DNA of 64,000 nt from Verrucomicrobiota bacterium (GTDB taxonomy: Bacteria; Verrucomicrobiota; Verrucomicrobiia; Chthoniobacterales; Terrimicrobiaceae): assembly GCA_017305195.1 (NCBI GenBank), contig JAFKMU010000051.1, positions 1-64,000 on the forward strand. Reading direction: 5' to 3'. Every line of letters begins with the position of its first letter. Within the stretch, counting starts at the first letter, position 1. Below the pieces are notes generated by a model. The model was given only the letters and a program-made list of their open reading frames with translations, ran no database searches and had not been told where the DNA came from. The position numbers were made by a program, and so were the translations under genes. Positions 15,390 through 26,764 of the stretch are shown here, in pieces.

Positions 15390-16267
15390 ACGTGCTGGGC
15401 GGATTTGCGGAACTCCGTCGGTGACACGCCGGTGAGGACGCGGAATTGACGATTGAAGTGCGTCAGTGACTGAAATCCCACCTGATACGCGATCTCGCTG
15501 ATTCGCAAATCTGCGTGCAGGAGCAGCGCCTTGGCCTTCTCGATGCGCACACGCCCCAGGTAGTCGGTAAACGTCATCCCCGTCGCCTTCTTGAACATCT
15601 TGCAGAAATAAAACGTCGAGACGTGCAAGGTCTCCGCCAGCTTCGTGAGGGTGAGCGGGTCGGAGTGGTTGTCATTAATGTAGGCGCGGGCGCGACGAAC
15701 CATCGGCGGGTCCTTCTCCTCCTCGATCAGGACCAGTTGATTCGCCACCTCGGAAAGGTGCTGGGCGAAGATCTCCAGCAGGCGGATCATCGACTCATAC
15801 TGCGTCTTCTTCAGGACACGGGAATGGAAGTAGGCCTCGTGCAGCTTGCCCAGATCCACGTCGGAGCCCCATTTGATCAACTGCTCGGTGATTTTCTTGA
15901 ACTTGCCGCTGCTCGGCTCCTGCATGGCGACCTGGCCGGTTTGCAGGTAGCCCACGACCTTGTCGCCGACGCGAATGGGGACCGCTGTGTCGTACAATCC
16001 GGCAAAGCACTTCACCGTGCGGCTCTCCTCGCCCGTCGGGTCACAGATCAGGTCCTGGCTCTGCAAACACTGCGCACAGGCCTTGCTTGAGTCGGCCAGC
16101 AGGGAGCAAAACGGGTTCTCCTTGGGCTTGCCATGAAGGAAGAACTTCCAGCCGTCCCGCGCCCGCAGCGCCAGCGGCAGGTCCGTCGCCTCGCTGAAGG
16201 CGCGCTCGTAATCCCGGTAGATCGTGGATCTACTGAGTTTCTGCAAGACTTCCTGAGACGGGAGCAT
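15386..16267 (-). CDS. AraC-family regulator with PocR sensory domain
   Basis: The protein is 293 residues. Residues 10-170 resemble the PocR ligand-binding domain, with a Cys-containing loop (SSKACAQCLQSQ), KCFAGLYDTAVPIRVGDKVV and GYLQTGQV. The C-terminus has a two-helix-turn-helix AraC domain (LTKLAETLHVSTFYFCKMFK and ISEIAYQVGFQSLTHFNRQF). PocR of Salmonella activates propanediol and cobalamin genes; relatives sense various small molecules. It is divergent from the AspT-like transporter gene with 151 bases between starts, so control of that transporter is a reasonable guess. Full length. Confidence 0.9.
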   Translation of the reverse strand: MLPSQEVLQKLSRSTIYRDYERAFSEATDLPLALRARDGWKFFLHGKPKENPFCSLLADSSKACAQCLQSQDLICDPTGEESRTVKCFAGLYDTAVPIRVGDKVVGYLQTGQVAMQEPSSGKFKKITEQLIKWGSDVDLGKLHEAYFHSRVLKKTQYESMIRLLEIFAQHLSEVANQLVLIEEEKDPPMVRRARAYINDNHSDPLTLTKLAETLHVSTFYFCKMFKKATGMTFTDYLGRVRIEKAKALLLHADLRISEIAYQVGFQSLTHFNRQFRVLTGVSPTEFRKSAQHV

Positions 16268-16418
16268 TTCCGCAATCTACTTCCCGTTTCGTCCCGGATC
16301 AAGAGGCGAAGGGCAAGACATGGATGACAAGCGACAATCCACGTGGAGAAAAAGCCGACATCCTTCGGGTAGCGTGGAAACGCTCCAACCCCTTAATCCC
16401 CTTCTAGACATTCCCTCA

Positions 16419-18083
16419 ATGAGTTCCTGGATCAGCCATTTCTCAACCTCTCACCCCGTTCCCTTCACCATTCTCGCGCTTAGTGTGGCTTGCTTTGTCG
16501 GTATCCTGATCGGCAACATCAGAGTCAAAGGTCTCAGCATGGGCATCGCAGGAGTGCTGTTTTCCAGCCTCATCCTGGGCCATTTCGGAGCCACGCCAAA
16601 CGCTCACATCCTGGAGTTCGTCCGGGACTTCGGTCTGGTGCTGTTTGTTTACGCCATTGGCATCAAGGTGGGACCCGGCTTTTTCCGTTCCCTCCGCAAG
16701 CGTGGTCTGGTGCTCAACATCCTGGCAGTCACTATCGTCCTTTCCGGAGCCGCCATCGCCGTCTTGATCAGCAAGGTGCTGGGCATCGACATCGTCGCGG
16801 CGGTCGGCATCTTTTCCGGCGCCACCACGAATACCCCTTCGCTCGGCGCCACCCAGGAGACGCTCAAGACCCTCGCCATCGTCGGCGATCGCGCCACCCT
16901 TCCCACCCTCGGTTACGCCGTCTGCTACCCATTCGGCATCATCGGCATCATTCTCGTCATGATGATTCTCCGGGCGCTCCGCAGGGTGAACCTCGAGGAC
17001 GACATCGCGGAGGTCACGGAACAGGACAAACTCGCGGCCGCCCTGGAGCGCAGAAATGTCGAGATCACCAATGTCCCCGCTGAGGGCATCAGCGCCGAGA
17101 AGGCCGCGCTGAAGTACGCGATCACCATCTCCCGCATGCTCTTGCCAGGAGCGGCCTCTCCGACCGTCGTGACCCCCGGCACCTTGCTGCCCAAGGGCGC
17201 TGTCGTGCTCGCGGTGGGCACCTCGGAGAAACTCGACAACTTCGTCGCAGATGCCGGCACGAAATCCTCAACAGACCTCATGAGCATGCCCGGGCCCGTG
17301 GTATTCCGCCGCATGGTGGTGACCCGCGAAGATCTCTCCGGAAAAACACTCGGCGAGCTCCGGCTGGAGTACGGCGACGATGTCACAATCACCCGCGTGC
17401 AGCGCCAGGATATCGAAATCGTCGCACACCCGCTGCTGAAGCTGCAGTTTGGCGATGTCATCCAGGCCGTCGGCCATGAGGAAAATCTCGCCGTGGTGGA
17501 GCGAGTCATTGGCAACTCCAAAGAGGCTCTCAATCACCTGAACCTCGTTCCGGTCTTCATCGGTATCACCATCGGTGTGCTGATCGGCATGATCCCCGTG
17601 CCGGTCCCGGGAGTCCCCTCACCGATCAAGCTCGGTCTCGCGGGCGGCTCACTCGTCACCGCATTGATCTTCGGTCACTTTGGCTGCATCGGTCGCATGT
17701 CGTGGACCATGCCGGCCGCAGCCAACAATGCCCTCAAGGATCTCGGCATCACGCTCTTCCTCGCCGCCGTCGGCCTCAAAGCGGGCGGACGCTTCATCGA
17801 GACGCTCATGGGCGGCGAAGGACTCTTGTGGATGGGATGTGGTGCGATCATCACCTTCGTCCCCCTCTTCGTGGTGGGACTCTTCGCCTCAGTCGTGCTG
17901 AAGATGAACTTTGTCCGCATCTGCGGTCTGGTCAGCGGCAGCATGACCGATCCCCCGGCCCTGTCGTTCGCTACCTCGATGACGAAGAGCGACACCCCTG
18001 TCATCTCCTACGCGACGGTCTATCCCATCACCATGATCTGCCGCATCATCATCGTGCAGGTCATCCTGCTCGTCTTTGAATAG
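16419..18083 (+). CDS. AspT/YidE/YbjL-family transporter
   Basis: The protein is 554 residues from the ATG at 16419; the 33 codons before it are unlikely to be translated. Two homologous membrane halves (about 1-175 and 390-554), each with an AspT duplication motif (LVLFVYAIGIKVGPGFF and GITLFLAAVGLKAGGRF), flank a central soluble part with two TrkA-C/RCK-C-like units (VTPGTLLPKGAVVLAVG, GDVIQAVGHEENL). SGATTNTPSLGA and SGSMTDPPALSFA are the matching substrate-path loops. AspT exchanges aspartate for alanine; the substrate here is unknown. A strong terminator follows. The divergent AraC/PocR gene may control it. Confidence 0.88.
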   Translation: MSSWISHFSTSHPVPFTILALSVACFVGILIGNIRVKGLSMGIAGVLFSSLILGHFGATPNAHILEFVRDFGLVLFVYAIGIKVGPGFFRSLRKRGLVLNILAVTIVLSGAAIAVLISKVLGIDIVAAVGIFSGATTNTPSLGATQETLKTLAIVGDRATLPTLGYAVCYPFGIIGIILVMMILRALRRVNLEDDIAEVTEQDKLAAALERRNVEITNVPAEGISAEKAALKYAITISRMLLPGAASPTVVTPGTLLPKGAVVLAVGTSEKLDNFVADAGTKSSTDLMSMPGPVVFRRMVVTREDLSGKTLGELRLEYGDDVTITRVQRQDIEIVAHPLLKLQFGDVIQAVGHEENLAVVERVIGNSKEALNHLNLVPVFIGITIGVLIGMIPVPVPGVPSPIKLGLAGGSLVTALIFGHFGCIGRMSWTMPAAANNALKDLGITLFLAAVGLKAGGRFIETLMGGEGLLWMGCGAIITFVPLFVVGLFASVVLKMNFVRICGLVSGSMTDPPALSFATSMTKSDTPVISYATVYPITMICRIIIVQVILLVFE

Positions 18084-18105
18084 GCGGCTCCGGTCTTAAA
18101 AGAAC

Positions 18106-18145
18106 AAGGCCCGGTCTTCGCGAAGAAGACCGGGCCTTTGCTTTT
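18106..18145. terminator. Bidirectional terminator
   Basis: A perfect 14-bp stem (AAGGCCCGGTCTTC with its complement) and a GCGAA loop lie between the convergent transporter and PNPOx-like genes. T-rich tails occur on both sides (TTTGCTTTT on plus; TTGTTCTTTT on minus), so it can stop transcription from both. Confidence 0.9.
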
Positions 18146-18155
18146 GGAGATTTCC

Positions 18156-18680
18156 CTAGGCTTCCTGGTGGGCGAGATCCTTCACGCTCACCTGCCAGCG
18201 CAGGCTGGACTGCGGGATGCAGCACTCGATGTACTCCACCACGGTTCGCACGACGGTGACGCCCGGGCGCTCGGTGAAGTTGTTCAGGAAATAGGCGTGG
18301 GACTTGTCCTCGATCGAACGCCAGATCTTTTTGATGAGCGTCGTATCCACCACCACGTCGGCCTTGCCGGTGAGATTGAGGATGAGGCTGAGATCGGAAC
18401 TCGAGAACATCCAGTTCACATACGGATTTTTTTCGATATGTCGGAGCTTTCGGCTCTTCGGCGCCGTGAGAGTGTAAATCTCCGGGAAGTTCTCGAAAGA
18501 CGTCGTGGCCATCCAGCGTGCTCGCGGGACGCCATGTTCGTCAACGGTTGTGAGAATGCCGGGGTGATTTCCGTCGATCAATTGGCGAGCGATACCCAGC
18601 ACATCGTCGCTATCCTCGATGTTGAAGTTTCCTTCTTTTTCAGGATTCCAGGTCGACAGGGGGTAAATTGGGTCTTTCAT
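18156..18680 (-). CDS. Pyridoxamine 5'-phosphate oxidase-like flavin-binding protein
   Basis: The ATG at 18680 has GAGGAC eight bases upstream and gives 174 residues, a better start than the one at 18728. The split-barrel pattern of the PNPOx-like family is visible: ARQLIDGNHPGILTTVDEHG, PRARWMATTSFENFPEIYTL, KSRKLRHIEKNPYVNWMFSS. These general-stress-protein-26-like members bind FMN or F420 and are usually not true PNP oxidases. No heme or metal motif is seen. It is monocistronic, ending at the shared bidirectional terminator. The cofactor and substrate remain unknown. Confidence 0.82.
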   Translation of the reverse strand: MKDPIYPLSTWNPEKEGNFNIEDSDDVLGIARQLIDGNHPGILTTVDEHGVPRARWMATTSFENFPEIYTLTAPKSRKLRHIEKNPYVNWMFSSSDLSLILNLTGKADVVVDTTLIKKIWRSIEDKSHAYFLNNFTERPGVTVVRTVVEYIECCIPQSSLRWQVSVKDLAHQEA

Positions 18681-18802
18681 ATGCCGAGTCCTCAAAAGGA
18701 TAATACAGATTCCCCTGTAATAAGCCAACCATAGATTGGCTTCGAAAAGCTCCTGAAACGCAGAAAATTACAAAAAATCCTCTCCTAGGTGCGTTCCGAT
18801 GG

Positions 18803-18831
18803 TTGCCAAGCGTACCGAGGTAAGGTATACA
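18803..18831 (+). promoter_or_regulatory. Sigma-70 promoter of tRNA-Ser
   Basis: TTGCCA (18803-18808), a 17-base spacer and TATACA (18826-18831) sit about 17 bases before the tRNA-Ser 5' end. Spacing and both hexamers agree well with the housekeeping consensus. Confidence 0.8.
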
Positions 18832-18848
18832 AACCCCTCCCCGTTAAA

Positions 18849-18936
18849 GGATGGGTGGCAGAGTGGTCGATTGCGCACGCTTGGAAAGCGTGTGTACCGC
18901 AAGGTACCCAGGGTTCGAATCCCTGCCCATCCGCCA
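18849..18936 (+). tRNA. tRNA-Ser (GGA)
   Basis: This is an 88-base class II tRNA. The acceptor GGATGGG pairs with CCCATCC, the anticodon arm ACGCTTGGAAAGCGT has anticodon GGA, the long variable arm is GTGTACCGCAAGGTACCC, and the T-arm is CAGGGTTCGAATCCCTG. CCA is encoded at 18934-18936. No integrase or element is visible beside it. Confidence 0.97.
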
Positions 18937-19307
18937 CTTTCCCATACTCGATCCGACTCCCCTTGCGAGTCGCTCATTCCAAGAATGAACCCGAGATCGT
19001 TTGAGGGGTTCCTATCAGCCGCAAAGAGCAAGATCGCACCCGCCTCAATCGCCTGAAACCCACAAACCTCGGACTTTCGGGATGCGCTCCGTCCTTCGGT
19101 GAATGCCACCGTGGCACCGCCTTTTCCAAAGGCACTGTTCTGGGATTTATGGGAAACCTTGCGATGCCATAACTGCGTTTCTGCCTGAATTAATTTGTTT
19201 TGTTCTGGAAACGAGCAATCCATGAGTGGTTTTTCTCAAATCCGGAGCAGATCGGGCACCATTTCCCGAGTATCCTGCCTTCAGTCAACCTAGGAAAAAT
19301 ATCCCGT
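18937..19307. other. 371-base interval without a recognised gene
   Basis: Between tRNA-Ser and the aldolase gene I see no convincing reading frame in either direction; the open frames are antisense or cross the tRNA. No strong terminator hairpin, repeat or transposon end was found. The last part (19250-19307) probably holds the aldolase promoter; GAGTATCCTGCC near 19270 is a possible -10 region. Confidence 0.6.
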
Positions 19308-20597
19308 ATGTCATTTGCACTCCTCCATCCCCGCGACCAGATCGTAGCCACCATGGACCGTATTTATGCCCACGACATGACCACCACGTCGGGCGGCAAT
19401 ATTTCGGTCAAAGATGAAAATGGCGACGTCTGGATCACCCCGGCCCGCGTCGACAAAGGCAGCCTGCGTCGGCAGGATGTCGTGCGCATCCGCCCCGACG
19501 GTTCCCAGGATGGCATTCACCCTCCCTCCTCGGAGTTTCCCTTCCACCTCGCGATCTACGCGGCCCGGCCGGATGTCAAGGCGGTGATCCATGCGCACCC
19601 AGGGGCGCTGGTGAGCTTCAGCATGTGCGGCAAGGTGCCGGACACGCGTGTATTTCCTGAATCCTTCAATCTCTGCGGCGAGGTCGCCTTTGCACCCTAC
19701 GCGCTGCCGGGCAGCAAGAAGCTCGGGGAGCGCATCGCCGAGCAGTTTGCCAAGTCATCCCAGCCAACCAGCGTGGTGCTGGAGAATCACGGTGTCGTAG
19801 TGGCGGGCGAGGATCTCGGAGACGCCTTCCGCCGTTTTGAGACCCTTGAGTTCACGGCGCAGGCGATCGTCCACGCCAGCCAGCTCGGGAGCGTACAGTA
19901 TCTCGACGAGGCCCAGTTGGAAAAGGCCGGGCAGCAGCATGCCCTTGAGGAGTATGACCCGTTCCGCCCGACCAGCGTCGGCAAGGAGGCGCGCAAGGAT
20001 ATCGTGGACTTCGTGCATCGCGCCTACGAACACCGCCTGATGAACAGCGGCTGGGGAAGCTTTTCCGCCCGCGTGGACGAGGATGCCTTCATCATCACGC
20101 CGCAGCATGTCGATCGGCGCGAGCTCGATCTGGCGGATCTCGTGGTCGTGCGGGACGGCCGCCGCGCCGCGGGCCAGCTCCCGAGCCGCGTAGCGCAGTT
20201 GCATCGCGCCATCTACCAGGCGCATCCGGAGGTGAATGCCATCGTGAACGCTCTGCCGGTTCACGGAGCAGCCTTCAGCGCGAGCCAGTACCCGCTGGAT
20301 ACGCGAACGATCCCGGAAAGTTATCTCTTCCTCAAGGATGTGCCCAAGATCGCCTTGGACGACGTGTACGGAGACGGCGCGGCCGTTGCCTCGGTGCTCA
20401 GCGTCAAGAATCCGGTCGCCCTCCTGGAAAACAACGGCGTGATGGTCGCGGGGCGCACCGCCCTCGACGCGTTTGATCGCCTCGAGGTGCTGGAATCGAC
20501 CGCGGCCGCCATCATTCGCAGCCGCGCCCTGGGCGCGATCCGCCCGATGCCGGACAGCGTGATCGAGGAACTCCTCGCGGCATTCCCCGGGGTTTAG
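19308..20597 (+). CDS. Tandem class II aldolase/adducin protein with degenerate second half
   Basis: The protein is 429 residues, made of two class II aldolase/adducin domains. The first (1-215) is intact: SGGNISVK binds the phosphate, PSSEFPFH carries the catalytic Glu76, HAHP gives zinc ligands His95 and His97, and ENHGVVVAG gives His161. The second (about 225-425) keeps the fold (GWGSFSARV, PSRVAQLHRAIYQAHPEVNA, ENNGVMVAG), but the four matching positions are Val, Asn314, Leu316 and Asn376. It therefore cannot bind zinc in the normal way. Active relatives cleave fuculose or rhamnulose 1-phosphate or decarboxylate similar sugars. The substrate here is unknown. Confidence 0.85.
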   Translation: MSFALLHPRDQIVATMDRIYAHDMTTTSGGNISVKDENGDVWITPARVDKGSLRRQDVVRIRPDGSQDGIHPPSSEFPFHLAIYAARPDVKAVIHAHPGALVSFSMCGKVPDTRVFPESFNLCGEVAFAPYALPGSKKLGERIAEQFAKSSQPTSVVLENHGVVVAGEDLGDAFRRFETLEFTAQAIVHASQLGSVQYLDEAQLEKAGQQHALEEYDPFRPTSVGKEARKDIVDFVHRAYEHRLMNSGWGSFSARVDEDAFIITPQHVDRRELDLADLVVVRDGRRAAGQLPSRVAQLHRAIYQAHPEVNAIVNALPVHGAAFSASQYPLDTRTIPESYLFLKDVPKIALDDVYGDGAAVASVLSVKNPVALLENNGVMVAGRTALDAFDRLEVLESTAAAIIRSRALGAIRPMPDSVIEELLAAFPGV

Positions 20598-20614
20598 TCG
20601 TTACGTATCATTCA

Positions 20615-20655
20615 CAAAAAAACAACGGCTGGACTCGTGAGAGCCCAGCCGTTTG
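20615..20655 (-). terminator. Terminator, stronger on the minus strand
   Basis: A 9-bp stem (AACGGCTGG with CCAGCCGTT) plus an inner CTC/GAG pairing is preceded on plus by a run of As (20616-20622), which is a T run for minus transcripts. It lies between the convergent aldolase and cyclic-nucleotide-binding genes and probably serves both. Confidence 0.85.
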
Positions 20656-20687
20656 TGCTTCTGGACGGGGAAATCCGTTTCCGCGGA

Positions 20688-21167
20688 TCAGACCACCTCG
20701 CAGATGTTGAGGAGGCGCGACCGCGTGGCCTGCAGGCGCTCGGTCACAAGCGTGCCCACGCGCATCGCGAGCTGGTAACCAAAGGCCGGATCGGCGTCGG
20801 CCAGTTGGCGCAGGCGGGCGGCATCAAAGACGATGCAGCGCGTCGGCTCCACCGCGCGGGCAGTGAAGTGCCACTTGTGGGGCGGGAAGAACCAGGACCA
20901 GCCGAGCGGCTCTCCGGCCCCGACGTGCTGGACCGAGATCACACCCTCGCCGGGGACGAAGGGCGTTTCGATGGTCACGCGGCCTTCAATAATGAGATAG
21001 AAGTAGTCGGCATTCTGCCCCTTGGAGAACATCTTCTCCTTGGCGCGGAAATCCTGATACGTGGCATGTTCCTCGAGGATCGGGAAAAACTGCGAGGGCA
21101 GGTTCTTCCAGAACGGGTGCTGGGTCAGCACGGTCGACATGGTTTGAATCGGGGAGAGATTACTCAT
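20688..21167 (-). CDS. Cyclic-nucleotide-binding (CRP-like) domain protein without HTH
   Basis: The protein is 159 residues from the ATG at 21167. It is a single cNMP-binding beta-barrel: FRAKEKMFSKGQNADYFYLI, then EGRVTIETP and GAGEPLGWSWFFPPHKWHFT-ARAVEPTRCIVFD. The phosphate-binding cassette reads GEPLGWSWFFPPHKW, lacking the Arg-x-Ala of true cAMP binders, so the ligand may not be cAMP. No DNA-binding domain follows. The gene is divergent from the sugar porter, with 183 bases between starts. It may act as a signal-sensing partner protein; the role is unknown. A terminator follows. Confidence 0.82.
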   Translation of the reverse strand: MSNLSPIQTMSTVLTQHPFWKNLPSQFFPILEEHATYQDFRAKEKMFSKGQNADYFYLIIEGRVTIETPFVPGEGVISVQHVGAGEPLGWSWFFPPHKWHFTARAVEPTRCIVFDAARLRQLADADPAFGYQLAMRVGTLVTERLQATRSRLLNICEVV

Positions 21168-21350
21168 GGAGAAACATTGCTCCTTCTTGTAACCCTCAGC
21201 TTCTCCCGGATTGTCCAACACTGGCTCCCGTTTGCTCTTGTTGCAGAGGGAGTCTCAATAACTGGGGAATTTTGCTTTTCAGACCGTAAAAATGATTCCC
21301 TTAGGGGCGCTTCCGTCTTGTTTCTTTGCCGAGGCAGTGACATCGTTCCC

Positions 21351-22832
21351 ATGGAATCTCTTCCCATGACATCCTCCCCTACTCCGAGTCGGCGTACACA
21401 ACCCATCGTATACTTCATTGGTTTCACCGCGGCGCTGGCCGGCCTGTTATTTGGCCTGGATGTCGGCGTCATCTCTGGAGCCGAAGGGTTCATCAAAAAG
21501 GACTTCAACCTGACGGACCAGCTCATCGAGTTCATCGTCAGTTCGCTCCTCTGGGGCGCTGCCGCTGGCGCGCTGGGAAGCGGCATCCTTTCGAGCCACT
21601 TGGGTCGGCGCAAGACGATCCTCATCAGCGCCATTATCTTTGTCATTGGTTCTTTGCTTTGCGCCTATGCCCCGAATCAGCATGTGCTGATCGGCGCCCG
21701 CTTCCTCCTGGGCCTGGCTGTCGGCGTCGCTTCGTTCACTGCGCCCCTTTACCTCTCGGAGATTTCTCCGCAGATCGTTCGCGGCTCCATGATCTCGATG
21801 TATCAGCTTATGATTACCATCGGCATCGTGCTGGCCTTTCTAAGCAATACATGGCTGGCGACCTATGCCACGTTTGACGGCGTGACGGGCGGTCACTGGC
21901 GCGTGATGCTGGGCGTCATCGCCATCCCGGCGGCCGTGATGTTCGCCGGTGTGTATTTCCTGCCGGAGAGTCCGCGCTGGCTGTTCCTCAAGGGATTCCA
22001 GGAAAAGGCCAAGGACGTGTTCCGCAAGATGAAGCTCGACGAGGCTGAAATCGCCTCGGAGGTGCGGGAGATCGAGGACAGCGTGAAGGTGAAGCAGAAC
22101 GGCTTTCAGCTGTTCATGCAAAACAGCAACTTCCGCCGCGCGATCGCCCTCGGCGTCGGCCTCCAGGTCATCCAGCAGCTCACTGGCATCAACGTCATCA
22201 TGTACTACGCTCCGCGTATCTTCGGCATGGCGGGATTTGAAAGCACGAATGAGCAGATGTGGGGCACGGTGATCGTCGGTGTCACCAACGTTCTCGCGAC
22301 CTTCATCGCCATCGCCTTCGTCGATCGCCTGGGCCGCAAGCCCATCATGTACGCCGGTTTTGTCACCATGGGTCTGGCGCTGCTGACCGTGGGAAGCCTC
22401 TTCGCGATTGGCGGACAGTCCAGCGTCGTCACGAACGCCGCAGGGGTGAAGGAAACCGTCACCGTGTTGACGAATTCCAGTCTCGCTTATCCTGCGATCT
22501 TCGCCCTCCTGATTTTCATCGTGGGATTTGCCATGAGCGCGGGTCCGATCATCTGGGTGCTCTGCTCGGAGATTTACCCGCTGGCGGGTCGCGATCTGGG
22601 CGTCACCTTCAGTACGGGAACGAACTGGATCGTCAACGCCATCGTGGGCATGACCTTCCTCACGCTCATCAACAAGTTTGGGCCCGGCAATACGTTCCTG
22701 CTCTATGGCGGCATGAACGTGCTGTTCATCATCTTCTTCCTGATCTTCGTTCCGGAAACGAAGGGCGTGTCGCTCGAAAAGATCGAGCGCAACCTGCTCT
22801 CGGGCCTGCCGCTGCGAAAGATCGGCCGATAG
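21351..22832 (+). CDS. MFS sugar porter (sugar:H+ symporter)
   Basis: The ATG at 21351 gives 494 residues (a second ATG at 21366 is possible). There are twelve predicted membrane helices and all sugar-porter signatures: GLLFGLDVGVISGAEGF in helix 1, SSHLGRRKT after helix 2, FLPESPRWLFLKG before the central loop, QQLTGINVIMYYAP in helix 7, DRLGRKP after helix 8, and FVPETKGVSLEKIE at the end. These match XylE/GalP-type proton symporters for pentoses or hexoses. The exact sugar cannot be told. The protein is a likely partner of the aldolase pathway nearby. Long upstream in-frame codons (from 20637) are antisense to the cNMP gene and not coding. Confidence 0.92.
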   Translation: MESLPMTSSPTPSRRTQPIVYFIGFTAALAGLLFGLDVGVISGAEGFIKKDFNLTDQLIEFIVSSLLWGAAAGALGSGILSSHLGRRKTILISAIIFVIGSLLCAYAPNQHVLIGARFLLGLAVGVASFTAPLYLSEISPQIVRGSMISMYQLMITIGIVLAFLSNTWLATYATFDGVTGGHWRVMLGVIAIPAAVMFAGVYFLPESPRWLFLKGFQEKAKDVFRKMKLDEAEIASEVREIEDSVKVKQNGFQLFMQNSNFRRAIALGVGLQVIQQLTGINVIMYYAPRIFGMAGFESTNEQMWGTVIVGVTNVLATFIAIAFVDRLGRKPIMYAGFVTMGLALLTVGSLFAIGGQSSVVTNAAGVKETVTVLTNSSLAYPAIFALLIFIVGFAMSAGPIIWVLCSEIYPLAGRDLGVTFSTGTNWIVNAIVGMTFLTLINKFGPGNTFLLYGGMNVLFIIFFLIFVPETKGVSLEKIERNLLSGLPLRKIGR

Positions 22833-22851
22833 ATCCTGGCAGCGTAGTTTC

Positions 22852-22890
22852 ACGGGCCGGCGGAGCGATCTGTCGGCCCGTTTCCTTTTC
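22852..22890 (+). terminator. Rho-independent terminator of the sugar porter gene
   Basis: An 8-bp stem ACGGGCCG / CGGCCCGT with a 14-base loop is followed by TTCCTTTTC. It lies 20 bases past the porter stop. Confidence 0.75.
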
Positions 22891-22959
22891 TCACGAGGGA
22901 AGTTGAGGGTTCCTGTAGATTCCCCTTTTCCTTCCCCGCAGCCTCGGCATTCTGGAAGA

Positions 22960-24768
22960 GTGCCCCGCATAGCCGAAGAATCCATCCAGCGTGTTGCCGA
23001 GACGTGTGACATCGTCGAGGTGATCGGCTCCTACTTTCCGCTGAAGAGGGCGGGCACGAGCTACCGGGCGATCTGCCCGTTTCACAAGGAGAAGACCCCA
23101 TCGTTCCACGTCAACCCGCAGCGCCAGACGTTTCATTGTTTCGGCTGCGGCGCGGGAGGCAATGTCTTCCGTTTCGTGATGGATTACGAGCACATCGACT
23201 TTCCGAGTGCGGTGCGTCGGCTGGCCCAGCGTGCCGGGGTGCCGATCGTGGAGGAGGCGGGCGGACCGGAAGACGATCGTCGCGCCGATCTGCGGAGACG
23301 CCTCCTGGCCATGCATGCGGATACCGCGGCGTGGTTCCATCATCATCTCCTGAAGACTCCCGCTGCGCAGGTCGCGAGGGACTACCTGAAATCACGCGGG
23401 ATCAACGGCGAGATCGCAAAATCCTGGCAACTCGGGTTCGCCCCCGACTCCTGGGACGCCCTGATTTATTTCCTGAAGGACAAGCGCTACTCGACCGAGG
23501 AGATCGCCCAGAGCGGTCTGGTGTCCAGCCGCGAAGACGAGAGCGGGGAGAGCAACGGGCATTTCTATGCGCGCTTTCGCGGTCGGGTCATGTTCCCGAT
23601 CTACAGTGACTACGGCGAGGTGATCGGCTTCAGTGGTCGGGTTCTCGATGCGGAGGCGAAAACAGCCAAGTACGTGAACTCCCCGGAGACCCCGCTTTTT
23701 ATCAAGGGCAAGGTGCTTTACGGGCTTCACAAGACCAAGCGCGCCCTGATCGAAGCGGGCTCCGCCATCGTCTGCGAGGGGCAGATCGACCTGATCAGCG
23801 CCTACGAGAATGGGGTCCAGAACGTCATTGCCCCGCAGGGAACGGCCTTTACCCCGGAGCAGGCGCGGCTCCTGCGCCGTTTTGTGGAGAGCGTCATCCT
23901 GTGCTTCGACTCCGACCGGGCGGGCCAGGAGGCGGTCACCCGATCGCTGCCCGCCCTCCTGGAGTGCGGAATGGACGTTCGCGTGGCCCGTCTGCCCGCA
24001 GGGGAGGACCCGGACTCCATGATCCGCAAGCAGGGGGCGGAGGCTTTTCGTTCCGCCATTGGCGGGGCGCTGAATTACTTTGACCACGCCCTTGAGCGCA
24101 TGGCCGAGAGCGGGGCCATGCAGGACCCGGCCAAGATCACCGCCGCAGCGCGCAAGCTCGGGCCCTTCGTCGCCACGATTTCCGACCCCGTGCTGCGGGA
24201 GTCCACCGCCCGCAAGATCTGCAGCCGCATCGGCATCACCGAGGCCGCCTTCTCCTCGCATATGAAGAGCATCGCCCCGACGCCCTCGGCACCCGAGACG
24301 GCCGGGGAGACGACTGTGACACCGCCTCGCGAAATGGCCGAGGGCATCCGCATGCTGGCCCGGCTGGCCCTGGCCTCACCCGACATCCGCACCTGGCTGA
24401 AAGGCCAGACGACTCCCCCGCTCCGCGATCTCGGGGAAGGCGGGGACTTGCTGGAAAAGATCGTTTCCTCCCCCCATGACCTGGAGAATCCTGCCGGCCG
24501 CGCCGTCTTTTCCGCCCAGCTCGAGGCTGCCGAGGAGGCTGCGATCAACACGCTCGATCTGGAGCGGCTGCCCGAAAACCCCATCGAACTCGTGCGCAGC
24601 GGATGGATCGGGCTGGCCTCGCACTCCCTCGTAGCCCGACGAGATGAGACCAAGATTCGCATGCGGGAACCAGGGCTCGGTCTGGAGGAACAAATCCGGC
24701 TCCAAGGCCTTATTGCAGAACTCAGTAAACAAATCCTTGACCTGCAAAGCCGTCTGTCGGACGGTTAG
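22960..24768 (+). CDS. dnaG: DNA primase
   Basis: DnaG makes RNA primers at the replication fork. The GTG at 22960 gives 602 residues starting [20 protein letters not shown], which matches the family start; an upstream TTG at 22903 is unlikely. The CHC2 zinc ribbon has Cys39, His42, Cys60 and Cys63 ([23 protein letters not shown]). The RNA polymerase core starts near residue 120, with the TOPRIM motifs [12 protein letters not shown] and [13 protein letters not shown]. The C-terminal helicase-binding part is divergent. rpoD follows at once, as in the macromolecular-synthesis operon, but rpsU is not in front. Confidence 0.95.
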   Translation: MPRIAEESIQRVAETCDIVEVIGSYFPLKRAGTSYRAICPFHKEKTPSFHVNPQRQTFHCFGCGAGGNVFRFVMDYEHIDFPSAVRRLAQRAGVPIVEEAGGPEDDRRADLRRRLLAMHADTAAWFHHHLLKTPAAQVARDYLKSRGINGEIAKSWQLGFAPDSWDALIYFLKDKRYSTEEIAQSGLVSSREDESGESNGHFYARFRGRVMFPIYSDYGEVIGFSGRVLDAEAKTAKYVNSPETPLFIKGKVLYGLHKTKRALIEAGSAIVCEGQIDLISAYENGVQNVIAPQGTAFTPEQARLLRRFVESVILCFDSDRAGQEAVTRSLPALLECGMDVRVARLPAGEDPDSMIRKQGAEAFRSAIGGALNYFDHALERMAESGAMQDPAKITAAARKLGPFVATISDPVLRESTARKICSRIGITEAAFSSHMKSIAPTPSAPETAGETTVTPPREMAEGIRMLARLALASPDIRTWLKGQTTPPLRDLGEGGDLLEKIVSSPHDLENPAGRAVFSAQLEAAEEAAINTLDLERLPENPIELVRSGWIGLASHSLVARRDETKIRMREPGLGLEEQIRLQGLIAELSKQILDLQSRLSDG

Positions 24769-24805
24769 CGGCTCGTCCCGAAGCATCGAAGAACGACTGG
24801 CCGCG

Positions 24806-26674
<1,869 letters not shown>

Positions 26675-26703
26675 CCGGTTTTCGGAAAACATCGTTCCAT
26701 TTG

Positions 26704-26743
26704 AAAAGGGCCCAGTCTCATCAGGGCCCTTTTTGTTTTTTCT
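26704..26743 (+). terminator. Rho-independent terminator of dnaG-rpoD
   Basis: AAGGGCCC pairs with GGGCCCTT across a 10-base loop, followed by TTTTTGTTTTTTCT. It lies 30 bases after the rpoD stop. Confidence 0.93.
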
Positions 26744-26764
26744 CCCTGCCGGGCGATTCCACTA

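Noticed and set aside
20637-21350. N-terminal extension of the sugar porter frame
   Set aside because: These codons are antisense to the cyclic-nucleotide-binding gene and cross a terminator; the porter family starts near 21351.
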